In this document: one piece after another, positions 44,650 to 54,930 of the stretch | Position numbering within the stretch: position 1 is the stretch's first letter | Layout: each line of letters starts with the position of its first letter | Origin: Wyeomyia smithii | Taxonomy: Eukaryota > Arthropoda > Insecta > Diptera > Culicidae | Direction of reading: 5' to 3' | Length of the DNA: 64,000 bases | NCBI RefSeq assembly: GCF_029784165.1 | Contig: NC_073694.1 | Span: 78,069,036 to 78,133,035, forward strand | Program-made: the position numbers and the translations under genes | The notes under the pieces: model-generated | Seen by the model: only the letters and a program-made list of their open reading frames with translations | What the model was told of the DNA's origin: nothing | Database searches by the model: none

Positions 44650-45571
44650 TGTTGTGGGTTTTCTATATGCTAACCTCATCATAAAAAGGCTTTTCCCAAA
44701 ACTGAAGAAAATTGGCCACAAATCTACTTAAACCACTTCTGTGTATTTTCCTTCCTTCTTCATCCCGTCCCGCTCTAATCTCCTATGCTTTTCATTCCTT
44801 GTAAACTTTTGTCGCCGGGCATTTCGCGCTCCGTGCGACCCCACGTTGCTTAATCTAGCTCACTTGACTGCCATCCGGTCTTCGCGGCGTCCGTCCAGCA
44901 ACACCAGTCCGCCTCCGCTCCCAGCTACCAATCCTCAAGCCGCTCCAGTCCTTCCCGTGCCGACTTGCACGTTTCCGAACAGTCCGTTCGAATCCGACGC
45001 CGCCGAAATTCGGAACACCGCACCACAGCACAAAAACAGGAAAAAAGAGCCCTGTGCACAAATCACCATGTGAGTACAGGTGTTTTCTCATCCATTTATG
45101 ATTTTTGTTACCTCTCTGGAGGGCCTTTCTTGGTTTTCTCTCTTTAATGCCTCAGCGGGATTTTGTCCGTTGTTGGCTTGATCGTTCGCCGGCTCTTCTG
45201 CAACGAGGACGATGGCTTCAATATGGCGTGGCTATGTGAGGTTACAATTTTTCTTACCAAGAAGTAACTCCGTCCGCGGTTGACTCGCGATGTGCACCCG
45301 ACGACTTCTCACACAAAAAGAAATTCTCGATCGAGTTGACTGTCTCTCGTTTGACAGTTCGTTTTATTCCTCATAAGCCGTGCTGCCTGTTTCCTGTCAT
45401 TTTTCAGCAGCGTCGCTTTGGTTAGAGATTGGCGAACTGTCGGTGGCTATCAAATTTCAACTGCTTCAAAGTAGTGTGGTTTCTGGTGGCATATTGCGTG
45501 TGCCTTCAACTACTGCGACTCCATTGCTCTGCCTCATGTGTACGGTACTTATATTTATTCTAACTGTAACA
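44650..45571 (-). repeat. 3' LTR (922 bp)
   Basis: Starts tgttgtgggttttctatatg and ends taactgtaaca on the plus strand. It differs from the other LTR by about 15 substitutions (by eye) and a 13-bp insertion present only in the other LTR (near 52200). Confidence 0.92.
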
Positions 45572-45590
45572 CAACATTACCGCCAAGGTG

Positions 45591-45631
45591 AATTTCTCAT
45601 AAATCGGCGAAAGCACGATTTATGAGAAATT
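45591..45631. repeat. Perfect 16-bp hairpin beside the 3' LTR
   Basis: AATTTCTCATAAATCG, a 9-base loop (gcgaaagca), then the exact complement ending at 45631. It lies 19 bp inside the 3' LTR boundary, where a polypurine tract would be expected; no clear polypurine tract is seen. Confidence 0.85.
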
Positions 45632-47133
45632 GAAACATCGTTACCGTTAAGGAGTGGACCGGAGACATCGACCGATTGGGGTCCTTGAAGAATTTTCAAG
45701 ACCATGATAGTAAACTCTCGCTAGCATAAGAATTTACTGTGACTAAACTAAACAAACATAACCCAAAACTGCAACAATAACGTCAGCAAATCCTGGTTAA
45801 AGATTTCGATCAACGCCAACTAAGGTTTGGGTAGTTGTCTCCGGTTAAGTCCTTAAGCCCCCACTTCACGAAACTTGCGTTTGCGGCGGCAAAACATTCA
45901 GAAAACTCTTAACCTATTGGTTTTGCTAAATAGGCTAGAATTGAACGCAAAACATTAAACTTAAACAAAATAGGACTGAAACATTGTGATAGTTTTTTAT
46001 GGCTTGTATATAGATAACAGCTGCGCTTGGAAAAAGGGGTATTTAATCCCTTGATCACCATGCGCCCAGAGCTAAGGTTTTACCGCGCCTTAGATTCGCG
46101 TTACTTTGGAATGAAAAGTTTCATGACGACCCCTACCACAACTGTATCTGACCCGCAATTACTGGTCTTGCAAATTTGCCGTTGGATCTTACACACTGTA
46201 TGGCACCAATCCAGGCGTAAAACTCTTTCCGTCTTGCGTGTTTTTGCTAGTGCTTTTGTAGCTGGTGTTGCTCATAGCTTGTGTGGTTCCAGTTTCTCCC
46301 GATCTGGTAACGGCTGGCCTGTGAGGACCCTAACTGATGGTCTGCCCGGTGTGAGCTGATCCAATTCCGCAGTGTGCGATTTCTCTCGCTTCGTGAACGG
46401 CAGGCGTGACGTCGCTTTGTGGTCGAGGACGACGGATTGCTCGATAATGTTGGCGCTTTGCTTCGTCAAAATTGAGACTTTTTTTTTTTTGCTCAAACTA
46501 ATTTTGCTTCGCGCCGATCTGCTGTGCGTTTTCGTTGTCTTGCTCTGCTCCGTCGTGTTACCTCTGCTTCCACTTTTCCGGTTTCTCTCGTTCCGCTGCG
46601 TCCTTCTGCAAAGCTCGTAAGTCGTTTTTTTTCTCTATGATAACGGTTCGCCTGTGCTATGATGTTGCCGGTTTCTAATTTGTCGATTAATTTCACTCCT
46701 ATTGTTTCCTGTTTCGTTGATAGTGGCCGTAAGCTTCCACTCTCCGTCGCCACGGTTCGACCGCCGATCTCGAGGTTTCCGCTCCTCCTATCCAGGAACT
46801 TGTTAGAGTGTTGCGAACCTCCCTGCGAACCGTTTCCAGCCCGACAGGGTACGATTTCTCCCGAATCGCGAACGGCAAGCGGTTATGCGTTACCACTTTT
46901 GTTTCCTCTGCTTATTTCGGGTGCGTCAGTTACTTATTTTCAGCGCGTTCTGGGGATCTGCTTCGGCGAGGATGGTCCGATTTACGCTGTCCAGGTGGAG
47001 AGGTAGTTTTAAAATGTTGTTGCTCATCACACCTGGCGCTCGCGGTTTTTCCCGGTTGTTACGCGGTATTTTGGTAGCAAGTTGCTTTTTTGTTGACAGG
47101 TCTAGCCTGTGGACATAGCTTGAACAACTGCCC
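45632..47133 (-). other. 3' non-coding part of the LTR element
   Basis: About 1.5 kb between integrase and the 3' LTR. Open frames on both strands are short and without domains. Two diverged internal copies of a word near cgatttctc..gaacggcaggc occur at about 46378 and 46851. No envelope-type signal peptide or membrane segment was recognised. Confidence 0.5.
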
Positions 47134-49627
47134 TTAGTCTGCTTTGACGTCCTTTGCGTGGTACCTGCCCTTTTTGCCAGTAGCCACGTCTTCTAGCAGA
47201 TACAAGTTGCAGCCTATGACATCTCTCACGATGGCTGGGACGAATTTTGGCTCTAGTTTTTGGTTCACGTGGTTTACCTTCGACGACAGTCCAAACGACC
47301 TTCTCCAAACCACGTCTCCAATCTTAAACGAGGTTGTTCGTTTTCGCATATTGTATCGCTGCCTCATCTTTTCGTGATTTCCCCTCATTCGTTGCAGGAC
47401 GAACTCGTGTATCCGTCGTATCGTTGACAGACGCATCTCCTGTGCCACTTTCGGATCCTCCGCCGTGTTCAGTAGCCGTTGCGTATACAGGTCCGTTTGT
47501 AGCAGCAAATCTCTACCGAAGTTTGCGTAGTGCGGGCTTACCTCGTGTTTGGCCAGTAGCCTCGTGTTTGGCACTGTTGATCGCTGCCGTGATTGCCGGA
47601 ATGTTCTGATTCCACTCTTTATGATCTCCATCCAATAGCGACCGAATACATGTAATCAACACTCGATTGACGCGCTCGGCGTTGTTCACCATCGGGCAGT
47701 AATAGGCTGTTCTCATGTGGTCGATTTTGTGGCGAAGCAACAGCGATTTGAAGATCTGCGACTGGAACTGCTTTTCGTTATCTGACAGAACAATGCATGG
47801 CCGCGAGAACTTAAGAAATACCTCCTGTTCAAGAAACTCCACCATCTTTGACGAGTCTGCGCTGCGCATCGGATGTGCGATGACGTACTTGGTGACCCAG
47901 TCTACAATAACGAGTATTACTGTGTTGCCGCGTTTGGAACGAGTCAGCGGACCCACAAAATCCATCGAGATGGGTTCCCAGGGGAGTTTTGCCGGTTTCA
48001 GTTTTCCCATCTGCGGCATCATTTTCGTGTTCGCTGCCTTGCTTGCCTTGCATATTCCGCATTTTCGCACGTACTTGCTGACATCTTCTCGCAGGTTCGG
48101 CCAGTGAAAATAAGATTGTACCTTCCCCCAAGTCTTCTGGAAACCGAGATGTGCTGCGGTTGGTGAGTCGTGGAATCTCTTGATGACCTCTTCCCGTTCT
48201 TCTTGCGGAACTACCTTCTTCCACCTATGGGTTGTCAGTCCCGATCCATCTCTGCAAAGGCAATTCTTATACGGTTCGTTATTCGTGATTCGAAAGTCTG
48301 GGAAACTGTCCGCCTTCTCGAGTACACGCTCTCGTAAGGTTCTATACCAAGGATCTTTGATTTGGTCCACCGTGAGTGCTACGCTCGCCACGATCCTGGA
48401 AAGCGCATCAGGGACTACGTTTACGCTTCCTTTTCGGTATTTTATTTCGAAGTCAAACGCATTTAACCTGAGCAGCCAACGACTCATGAGCGCTGTTGGG
48501 TTTTTCATAGACTTCAAAAAGCTCAGTGCTGCATGGTCGCAATATACGGTGAAGTGAACTCCTTCGATGTAGCCACGAAACTTCTCAACTGCTCGAATTA
48601 CTGTCAAGCACTCTCGTTCCGTTACGGAGTATTTCCGCTCCGCCGATGACAACTTTTGTGAAAAGTAGCAGATCGGGTGTTCCTCGCCATCAGTCTCCTG
48701 TGTCAACACAGCTCCTATCGCTACGTCACTCGCGTCACATGCGATCGCGAACGGTTTTGTGTAATCCGGCATTGCCAACACCGGTGTCGACACCAACGCT
48801 GCTTTCAGCCTTAAGAAAGCGTCTTCCGCGGATGGAGTCCATTTGAACCTGGTCTTCAATTTGGTTAGCACCGTTATCGGCGCAGCGATGTATGAGAAAT
48901 CCGCAATGAATCGCCTATACCAATTGCAAAGTCCGAGGAATCTCTGAACCTCTTTTCTATTTGTGGGGATCGGAAACTTCACAATGCTCTCCACTTTCTC
49001 TTCGTCGGTCTTCCAGCCGCTCTCATTCAGAACATACCCTAGAAACTTAATTTCTCGCCGACAAAACTTGGACTTCTCTGCCGAAATAGTCAGATTTGCT
49101 CGCTGCAGTCTTTTTGCTACTTCTTCCAGCGTTTTAATGTGCTCTGCAAACGTACTTGAGCAGATGATTATATCATCCAAGTAGTGAAACACCTGTGGCT
49201 CCATATCAGCGAAAAGCTTGGTCATAAGACGCGCTAATGCTTGGCTGGCGGTGCACAGCTCAAACGGCACTACCTTGAACTGAAAGTGTCCTCTGGATGG
49301 TACGGTAAATGCGGTCAATGGTCTTGACGCTTTCTGCAAGGGTAACTGCCAGAACGCGTCCTTCAGGTCGATCGATGAGATGTATGGGCAGCCTCCTAAG
49401 TTGTTCAGTATTGCGGATATTTGTGGAATCAGATACCCTTCGTTTACCATCACAGAATTCAGATGGCGCGCGTCCAAGCAAACTCGGTACTTTCCCGTCT
49501 TCTTTTTTGTTGCAACCAACGGGTTGTTCCATGGCGAAAACATGGCCTCTTCTATAACATCAAGAGCGATCATGCAATCAATTTCGCGGTTCACTTCTTC
49601 TAGAACGAGTATCCCTTTCGTCCACAT
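47134..49627 (-). pseudogene. LTR element pol: RT, RNase H, integrase (broken)
   Basis: Frame 49627-47513 covers RT from the middle of the finger region: MIALDVIEEAMFSPWNNPLV, GKYRVCLDARHLN, SSIDLKDAFWQLPL (motif A) and FHYLDDIIICS (catalytic YLDD). Gypsy-type RNase H follows: FAIACDASDVAIGAVL, TVYCDHAALSFL and VVPDALSRI. Integrase follows with an HHCC finger (HDSPTAAHLG..CGICKASK) and the acidic triad in WEPISMDFVGPL, CIVLSDNEKQF and NNAERVNRV. The last part of integrase (47631-47134, with FKIGDVVWRR) is in another frame. The shift coincides with a 13-bp direct repeat of period 19 at 47541-47572. No protease lies upstream: the frame starts right after the gag zinc finger. Confidence 0.88.
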
Positions 49628-51653
49628 CTGTAGCAGAACAAAATGGCCTGCGGCTTCGGACAGTCCATGAAACGATGACCCTCTTCATCACAGTTCCAAC
49701 AAATCAACGTCAGTTGCCGATGATCCATTGTCGGCTCCCTTCTCTCGAACTGCGCTTGTCGGTCTTGTGATGTCCGCGCTTGTTGAAACTGATACTTGCG
49801 CTGAACTTGAAACTTGTAACTGAAACTTGTGATACTTGCGCATGCGCTGGCTGTCTTGCGGGTGGTTTTTGAGCCGATGCCCATTGTTTCGATCGTGTTT
49901 GCTGATTGCTGTGTGCCCAATCAACCTCGCTTTGCGCGTGTTCCGGTCTAGGACCTCTCGCTGTAAGAAACGCCTTCATCGCGCTTACTTGCTCCACCAA
50001 TTGATCTAACTCGAATTGCCAATCCTCACTGTCGTCTACTTGAAGCGTTTCATCCGTCTCTGATGCGACTCGCCTGCCTTCGGCTGCGGCTTGTATGTCC
50101 TCTTCTTGTGTTACCGCATGTACCCTACCTAACCGAGGATACTGAAGAGAAGGTTCTGCAGGTCTTTGCGGAGCTGCTGGAGTTGCGAAATTGGGTTCCA
50201 GTAACGCGTTATGCGGAATTGGCGTACGGCGCTGCCTGCTATGTAGCATTTTCGTCTCGTCGTAGCTCGTACATACTTCGAGTAGTTCCCTCAGTGTGCG
50301 TGCTCTTGCGGCGGCAGTGATCACGGCGTAGTCCTCCCTCATGTTCTTTTTCACGATAAATAACTTTTCATCCTCTTGCATTGGTGGTGAAACAAATCGG
50401 AACAAGGCCGATATATCCCGATAAAACTTGGCGAACGGCTCATTCACTCCTTGATAACGAAAACTTGCTTCTAGACGCAAAATGTGTGCGTACTGACTTG
50501 GCAGAAACTCTTTTCGTACTTCATGATTAAACGCCTCCCACGAGCCTAGCAAACCTTGCACCATAGCTCGCGCGTACCAGTCCAATGCATCCTCCTGTAG
50601 CGAATGTTTGATCGAAGCTAGCAATACCTCGTCACTCATGCCTTCCGATCTCGCGAATGTCTCCACCCTATCCAAGAAAATGTTCAAGGATGTTGTGTCT
50701 TTTTCTCCTCTAAACTTGAACGGCCAGTTGTGAATCGCCTTTAGTATACGTCTATCCTCGCCTCTCTCCGCTGTTGGTCTGGCTTCATGCCTCAGCAAAT
50801 AGCGCAGCATATCATCCCGTAGTTGATCGAATTGATCGCGTACATCGCGACACCTTGAATCGCCCATTGCTGTGGCGGTTTGCGTCTGCTGTCCAAAAAT
50901 GCGTCTCCCCATGCCAGCCGCAGCGCGTTGTATGCCTGCTGCTTCATCACGTTGTTGTTGCTCTCTAGTCGCTATCTCCCCGTTGGTTTGCGGTTGCCAA
51001 ACGCTGGATGCATTAATACTTTGATGGGGTGTAACGTGTCCCTCCGACTGCACTCCGCCCTGACTGCCCCGATATCCCGAGACGTCGTGTGTTGGCAATC
51101 CTCTACCTCGGCCTCGACCTGCAACCACCGGTGAACTAGCTGCTGGCAACGTTGTTCTTCCGCTAAAATTATGCTCTTCATTCGTGGCATCTCCACCAAC
51201 TGCTCCTGCTTACTCTGCTGTTATTCGTGACACTAGTTGACTCACTGGATTGGTTAATACACTTTTCACTTCACTATGAAGCTCGTTTACGAGCAACCGA
51301 GTAGACTTGACCGCTTTTGAAAGAAAACCCGGTGGCTTTACAATGGCCAATCGATTTTTGTAGTGTGTAAGACGCGATAGAAGCACTGTAAGTGCATGAA
51401 TGTCATGATTATTGTTTGCATGTTGAATTTCATTTTGTATTGTCGCAACCGCCAATTGGCAAACTTCAAAGTTGACGGTCGGACTCATGATGTGCGTGGA
51501 CTCCGATCGACTAATATTTTTTGCAAGATCATCTTGCACCGCGTTGTTCAATCGCTGAACTTTGAGTCGGTGCGTCATTGGTCCTAAGTTGACCATGTGG
51601 CGTAGCGCCAATTCGTAAGTTATCTCCTCATCTGTAAGATGAGTATAATCCAT
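49600..51653 (-). pseudogene. LTR element gag, interrupted
   Basis: Starts at ATG 51653 with MDYTHLTDEEITYELALRHM, a start style common in gypsy-type gags of insects. The frame runs to an in-frame TAA at 51207-51209 (after VSRITAE), then continues in the same frame from 51206 to 49710. It includes a capsid-like middle (FKFRGEKDTTSLNIFLDRVE, SLQEDALDWYARAM). The nucleocapsid end, CWNCDEEGHRFMDC plus a second CYRCGRKG, is in a different frame (49920-49600). So gag has one nonsense codon and at least one frame change. Confidence 0.82.
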
Positions 51654-51786
51654 TTTAGTGGATTTTTTATCGGGTATTACAAACCAAAATGTGTTAAATA
51701 ATCTTATAAAACAAACCGTAACTATCACAAAACGAAAATTTCAAAAATAATTCACTTAACGGTAACCAAATAAATAAATCAAATGT

Positions 51787-51808
51787 GGATCTTTCAGTTG
51801 GGCGCCAA
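51787..51808 (-). promoter_or_regulatory. Primer-binding-site-like sequence
   Basis: Next to the 5' LTR the minus strand reads ttggcgcccaactgaaagat. TGGCGCCCAAC is the usual look of a tRNA primer-binding site in gypsy-type elements. The tRNA was not identified. Confidence 0.6.
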
Positions 51809-52264
51809 TGTTGTGGGTTTTCTATATGCTAACCTCATCATAAAAAGGCTTTTCCCAAAACTGAAGAAAATTGGCCATAAATCTACTTAAACAACTTCTG
51901 TGTATTTTCCTTCCTTCTTCATCCCGTCCCGCTCTAATCTCCTATGCTTTTCATTCCCTGTCAACTTTTGTCGCCGGGCATTTCGCGCTCCGTGCGACCC
52001 CACGTTGCTTAATCTAGCTCACTTGACTGCCATCCGGTTTTCGCGGCGTCCGTCTAGCAACACCAGTCCGCCACCGCTCCCAGCTACCAATCCTCAAGCC
52101 GCTCTAGTCCTTCCCGTGCCGACTTGCACGTTTCCGAACAGTCCGTTCGAATCCGACGCCGCCGAAATTCGGAACACCGCACCACAGCACAAAAACAGGT
52201 AAAAGAAACAGGAAAAAAGAGCCCTGTGCACAAATCACCATGTGAGTACAGGTGTTTTCTCATA

Positions 52265-54086
52265 CCTTACCTTACCAATCAGACGAGAGCCGTGGTGGCT
52301 CGTGCTGTATCAAGAATTTGTCGCCATGTTGCTCGGTTTTGGGCTGTGTTTCGCCTGTTCCCCAGGCGTCTCATCACCCGCAAGTCTCCTTCGATCTGGT
52401 CGAGCCATCGTGCACGCTGCGCCCCTCTATTTCTGGTGCCGGCAGGGTTGCTGAAGAGAAGTGATTTCACAGGGTTGCCGTCCGGCATCCTTACGACATG
52501 ACCGGCCTACCGCAACCTATTAACTTTCGCCAGGTGTGCAATGGGATTCTCTCCAAGCAGCGCGTGCAGTTCGTGGTTCATGCGCCGTCGCCATTCTCCG
52601 TCGTCCGTCTGTACTCCACCGTAGATAGTCCGTAGCACCTTCCGTTCAAAAACTCCAAGAGCATTAAGGTCCTTCGCGAGAAGCGTTGTCGTCTCGATCC
52701 CGTAGAGGACTACCGGTCTTATCAGGGTTTTGTACAGCGTCAACTTCGTGCGTCGTCGCACTCGATTCGATCGAAGTGTCTTCCGGAGTAAAAAGTAGGC
52801 ACGATTTCCTGCCTGGATGCGTCTCTGGATCTCTTTGCTGGTGTTATTGTCGGCGGTCACCAGTGACCCCAAATACACGAACTCATCGACCACCTCAAGC
52901 TCATCACCGTCCACAGAGACTTGAGTTGGGAGGCTGATGTTGTTCTCCTTGGAGCCTCTCGCTCGCATGTATTTTGTTTTCAACGCATTTATCCGCAATC
53001 CGATCCGTGCAGCTTCGGCTTTCAGTCGGGCGTAAGTTTCCTCCGCCGTCGCAAAGTTACGTGATATGATGTCGAAGTCATCCGCGAAGCCCAGAAGCTG
53101 AACAGACCTTGTGAAAATTGTGCCCCTCGTGTTGATGCCCGCCCTCCGAATCACACCCTCAAGGGCGATGTTAAACAGCAAACAGGAAAGTCAATCACCT
53201 TGTCTCAACCCTCTGCGCGATTCAAAGGGACTCGAGAGTATCCCCGAAACACGCACGAAGCACATCACTTGCGCCATGGTAGCTCTGATCAATCGAGTCA
53301 GTTTATCCGGAAATCCGTTGTCGTGCATGATCTGCCATAGCTGTTCTCGATCGACTGTATCATAGGCCGCCGTGAAGTCAATGAAGATGTGATGTGTGGG
53401 CACGTTGTACTCGCGACATTTCTGTAAGATCTGTCGGATTGAGAAGATCTGGTCCGTGGTGGCACGGGCTCCCATGAAACCCGCTTGGTACTGGCCAACG
53501 AACCTCCTGGTTAGAGGTGATAGACGGCGGAACAGGATCTGTGAGAGTATTTTGTAGGCGGCATTGATAAGCGAGATGCCGCGGTAGTTGCGGCACTCCA
53601 GCTTGTCGCCCTTCTTGTAGATGGGACAGACAACTCCCTCCATCCACTCGTCTGGCAGTTTTTCCTCCTCCCAAATCCTGGAAATGACCCAGTGCAGCAC
53701 TCTAGCCAGCGCCTCTCTTCCATGTTTCAAGAGCTCGCTCGGCAGTCCGTCTTTGCCTGCGGCTTTATTGTTTTTCAGCTTCCCGAACTCACAAAGGACT
53801 TCGTGAATATCGGGAGCTGGTACTTGGTCATCCGCTGCTGGTGCTAGGTCAGTTCCTGCTCCGCTTCTGTTTGCTGTTTCGCCATTCAGGTGTCCATCGA
53901 AGTACTCCTTCCACCTGTCGACCACCTCGCTGGCATCCGTGAGAAGGTTCCCATCTGCGTCGTTGCACATGTCGGCTTGCGGCACATAGCCTCTGCGGGA
54001 CTGGTTTACCTTCTCACAGAATTTCCGCGTTTCACTTGCACGGTATAGCTGCTCCAGCTCCTCATGCTCACGATCCTCTTGCTGGC
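52265..54086 (-). mobile_element. RTE-clade LINE, copy B, 5'-truncated, 1.8 kb
   Basis: Flanked by a 13-bp duplication GGTGTTTTCTCAT (52252-52264 and 54087-54099). On the minus strand it ends with gtaaggtaaggt, a short tandem-repeat tail as in RTE elements. It encodes only the RT and the C-terminal region, so the loss is at the 5' end, the usual outcome of target-primed reverse transcription. Confidence 0.92.
52507..54086 (-). pseudogene. RTE LINE reverse transcriptase, one in-frame stop
   Basis: From 54086 the frame reads KNNKAAGKDGLPSELLKHG, VCPIYKKGDKLECRNYRGIS, FIDFTAAYDTVDREQLW (motif A) and then SRRGLRQGD. A TGA follows where a Gly codon is usual. The same frame goes on from 53181 with LLFNIALEG, QLLGFADDFDII (FADD catalytic motif) and the family C-terminal region to 52507. 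One nonsense change is the only large lesion in the part present. Confidence 0.88.
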
Positions 54087-54583
54087 GGTGTTTTCTCATC
54101 CATTTATAATTTTTGTTACCTCTCTGGAGGGCCTTTCTTGGTTTTCTCTCTTTAATGCCTCAGCGGGATTTTGTCCGTTGTTGGCTTGATCGTTCGCCGG
54201 CTCTTCTGCAACGAGGACGATGGCTTCAATATGGCGTGGCTATGTGAGGTTACAATTGTTCTTACCAAGAAGTAACTCCGTCCGCGGTTGACTCGCGATG
54301 TGCACCCGACGACTTCTCACACAAAAAGAAATTCTCGATCGAGTTGACTGTCTCTCGTTTGACAGTTCGTTTTATTTCTCATAAGCCGTGCTGCCTGTTT
54401 CCTGTTATTTTTTAGCAGCGTCGCTTTGGTTAGAGACTGGCGAACTGTCGGTGGCTATCAAATTTCAACTGCTTCAAAGTAGTGTGGTTTCTGGTGGCAT
54501 ATTGCGTGTGCCTTCAACTACTGCGACTTCATTGCTCTGCCTCATGTGTACGGTACTTATATTTATTCTAACTGTAACATGGT

Positions 54584-54930
54584 TCTTAGTTCGGGTAGGC
54601 TCCACGCCGACCTGATGTAAAAGGGAATCGATTCGCTGACAACACCGTCAATCTCAACTACGCGAGCTGGAATGTACACGTGGTACTCCCGCGTGAAGAG
54701 CTCACAAACAGCAATCTCGTTTGCTTGCTTGAGGTCGGACACCAAAACACGCAGCCTATTCGGGCGTACTTCGGTAATTTCAGTCACGGCTGTAAACCGT
54801 GCCAGATATCTACAGATTTGCATTGTGCTTTTACTTTCTGCCGGAAAAATACAGCCCCAATACCAGCTTTGCCCTCCGGATACTGCTTAAGCCGATGGGT
54901 AGCTTCCTGCGGGGCTCCATTTTAACCCTT
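54584..54930 (-). pseudogene. I-type LINE ORF1 fragment
   Basis: The minus-strand frame (54823-54563) matches ORF1 of the 37.5 kb element: EVRPNRLRVLVSDLKQANEI and FTREYHVYIPARVVEIDGVV. It is cut on the left by the LTR element and on the right by RTE copy C. The matching 5' leader lies beyond that RTE copy, at about 58215-58560. Confidence 0.8.

Larger units (their letters stand above)
44650..54579 (-). mobile_element. Ty3/gypsy-type LTR retrotransposon, minus strand
   Basis: Direct repeats of about 920 bp bound it, each starting TGTT and ending AACA. A 4-bp target duplication TGGT flanks it (44646-44649 and 54580-54583). On the minus strand the order is 5' LTR (split), primer-binding-like site, gag, pol (RT-RNase H-integrase), about 1.5 kb of non-coding DNA, 3' LTR. 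The order RT-RNase H-integrase is Ty3/gypsy type. No envelope-like frame was recognised. Protease is missing and gag and integrase are broken, so it cannot move by itself. Confidence 0.9.
51809..54579 (-). repeat. 5' LTR, split by an RTE LINE
   Basis: 51809-52264 and 54087-54579 together match the 3' LTR at 44650-45571. The break is at ggtgttttctcat, which is present on both sides of the insertion. Confidence 0.92.

Noticed and set aside
46027..47006. Plus-strand open frames of up to 115 codons
   Set aside because: They lie antisense in the 3' non-coding part of the LTR element, overlap each other in several frames and have no domain.
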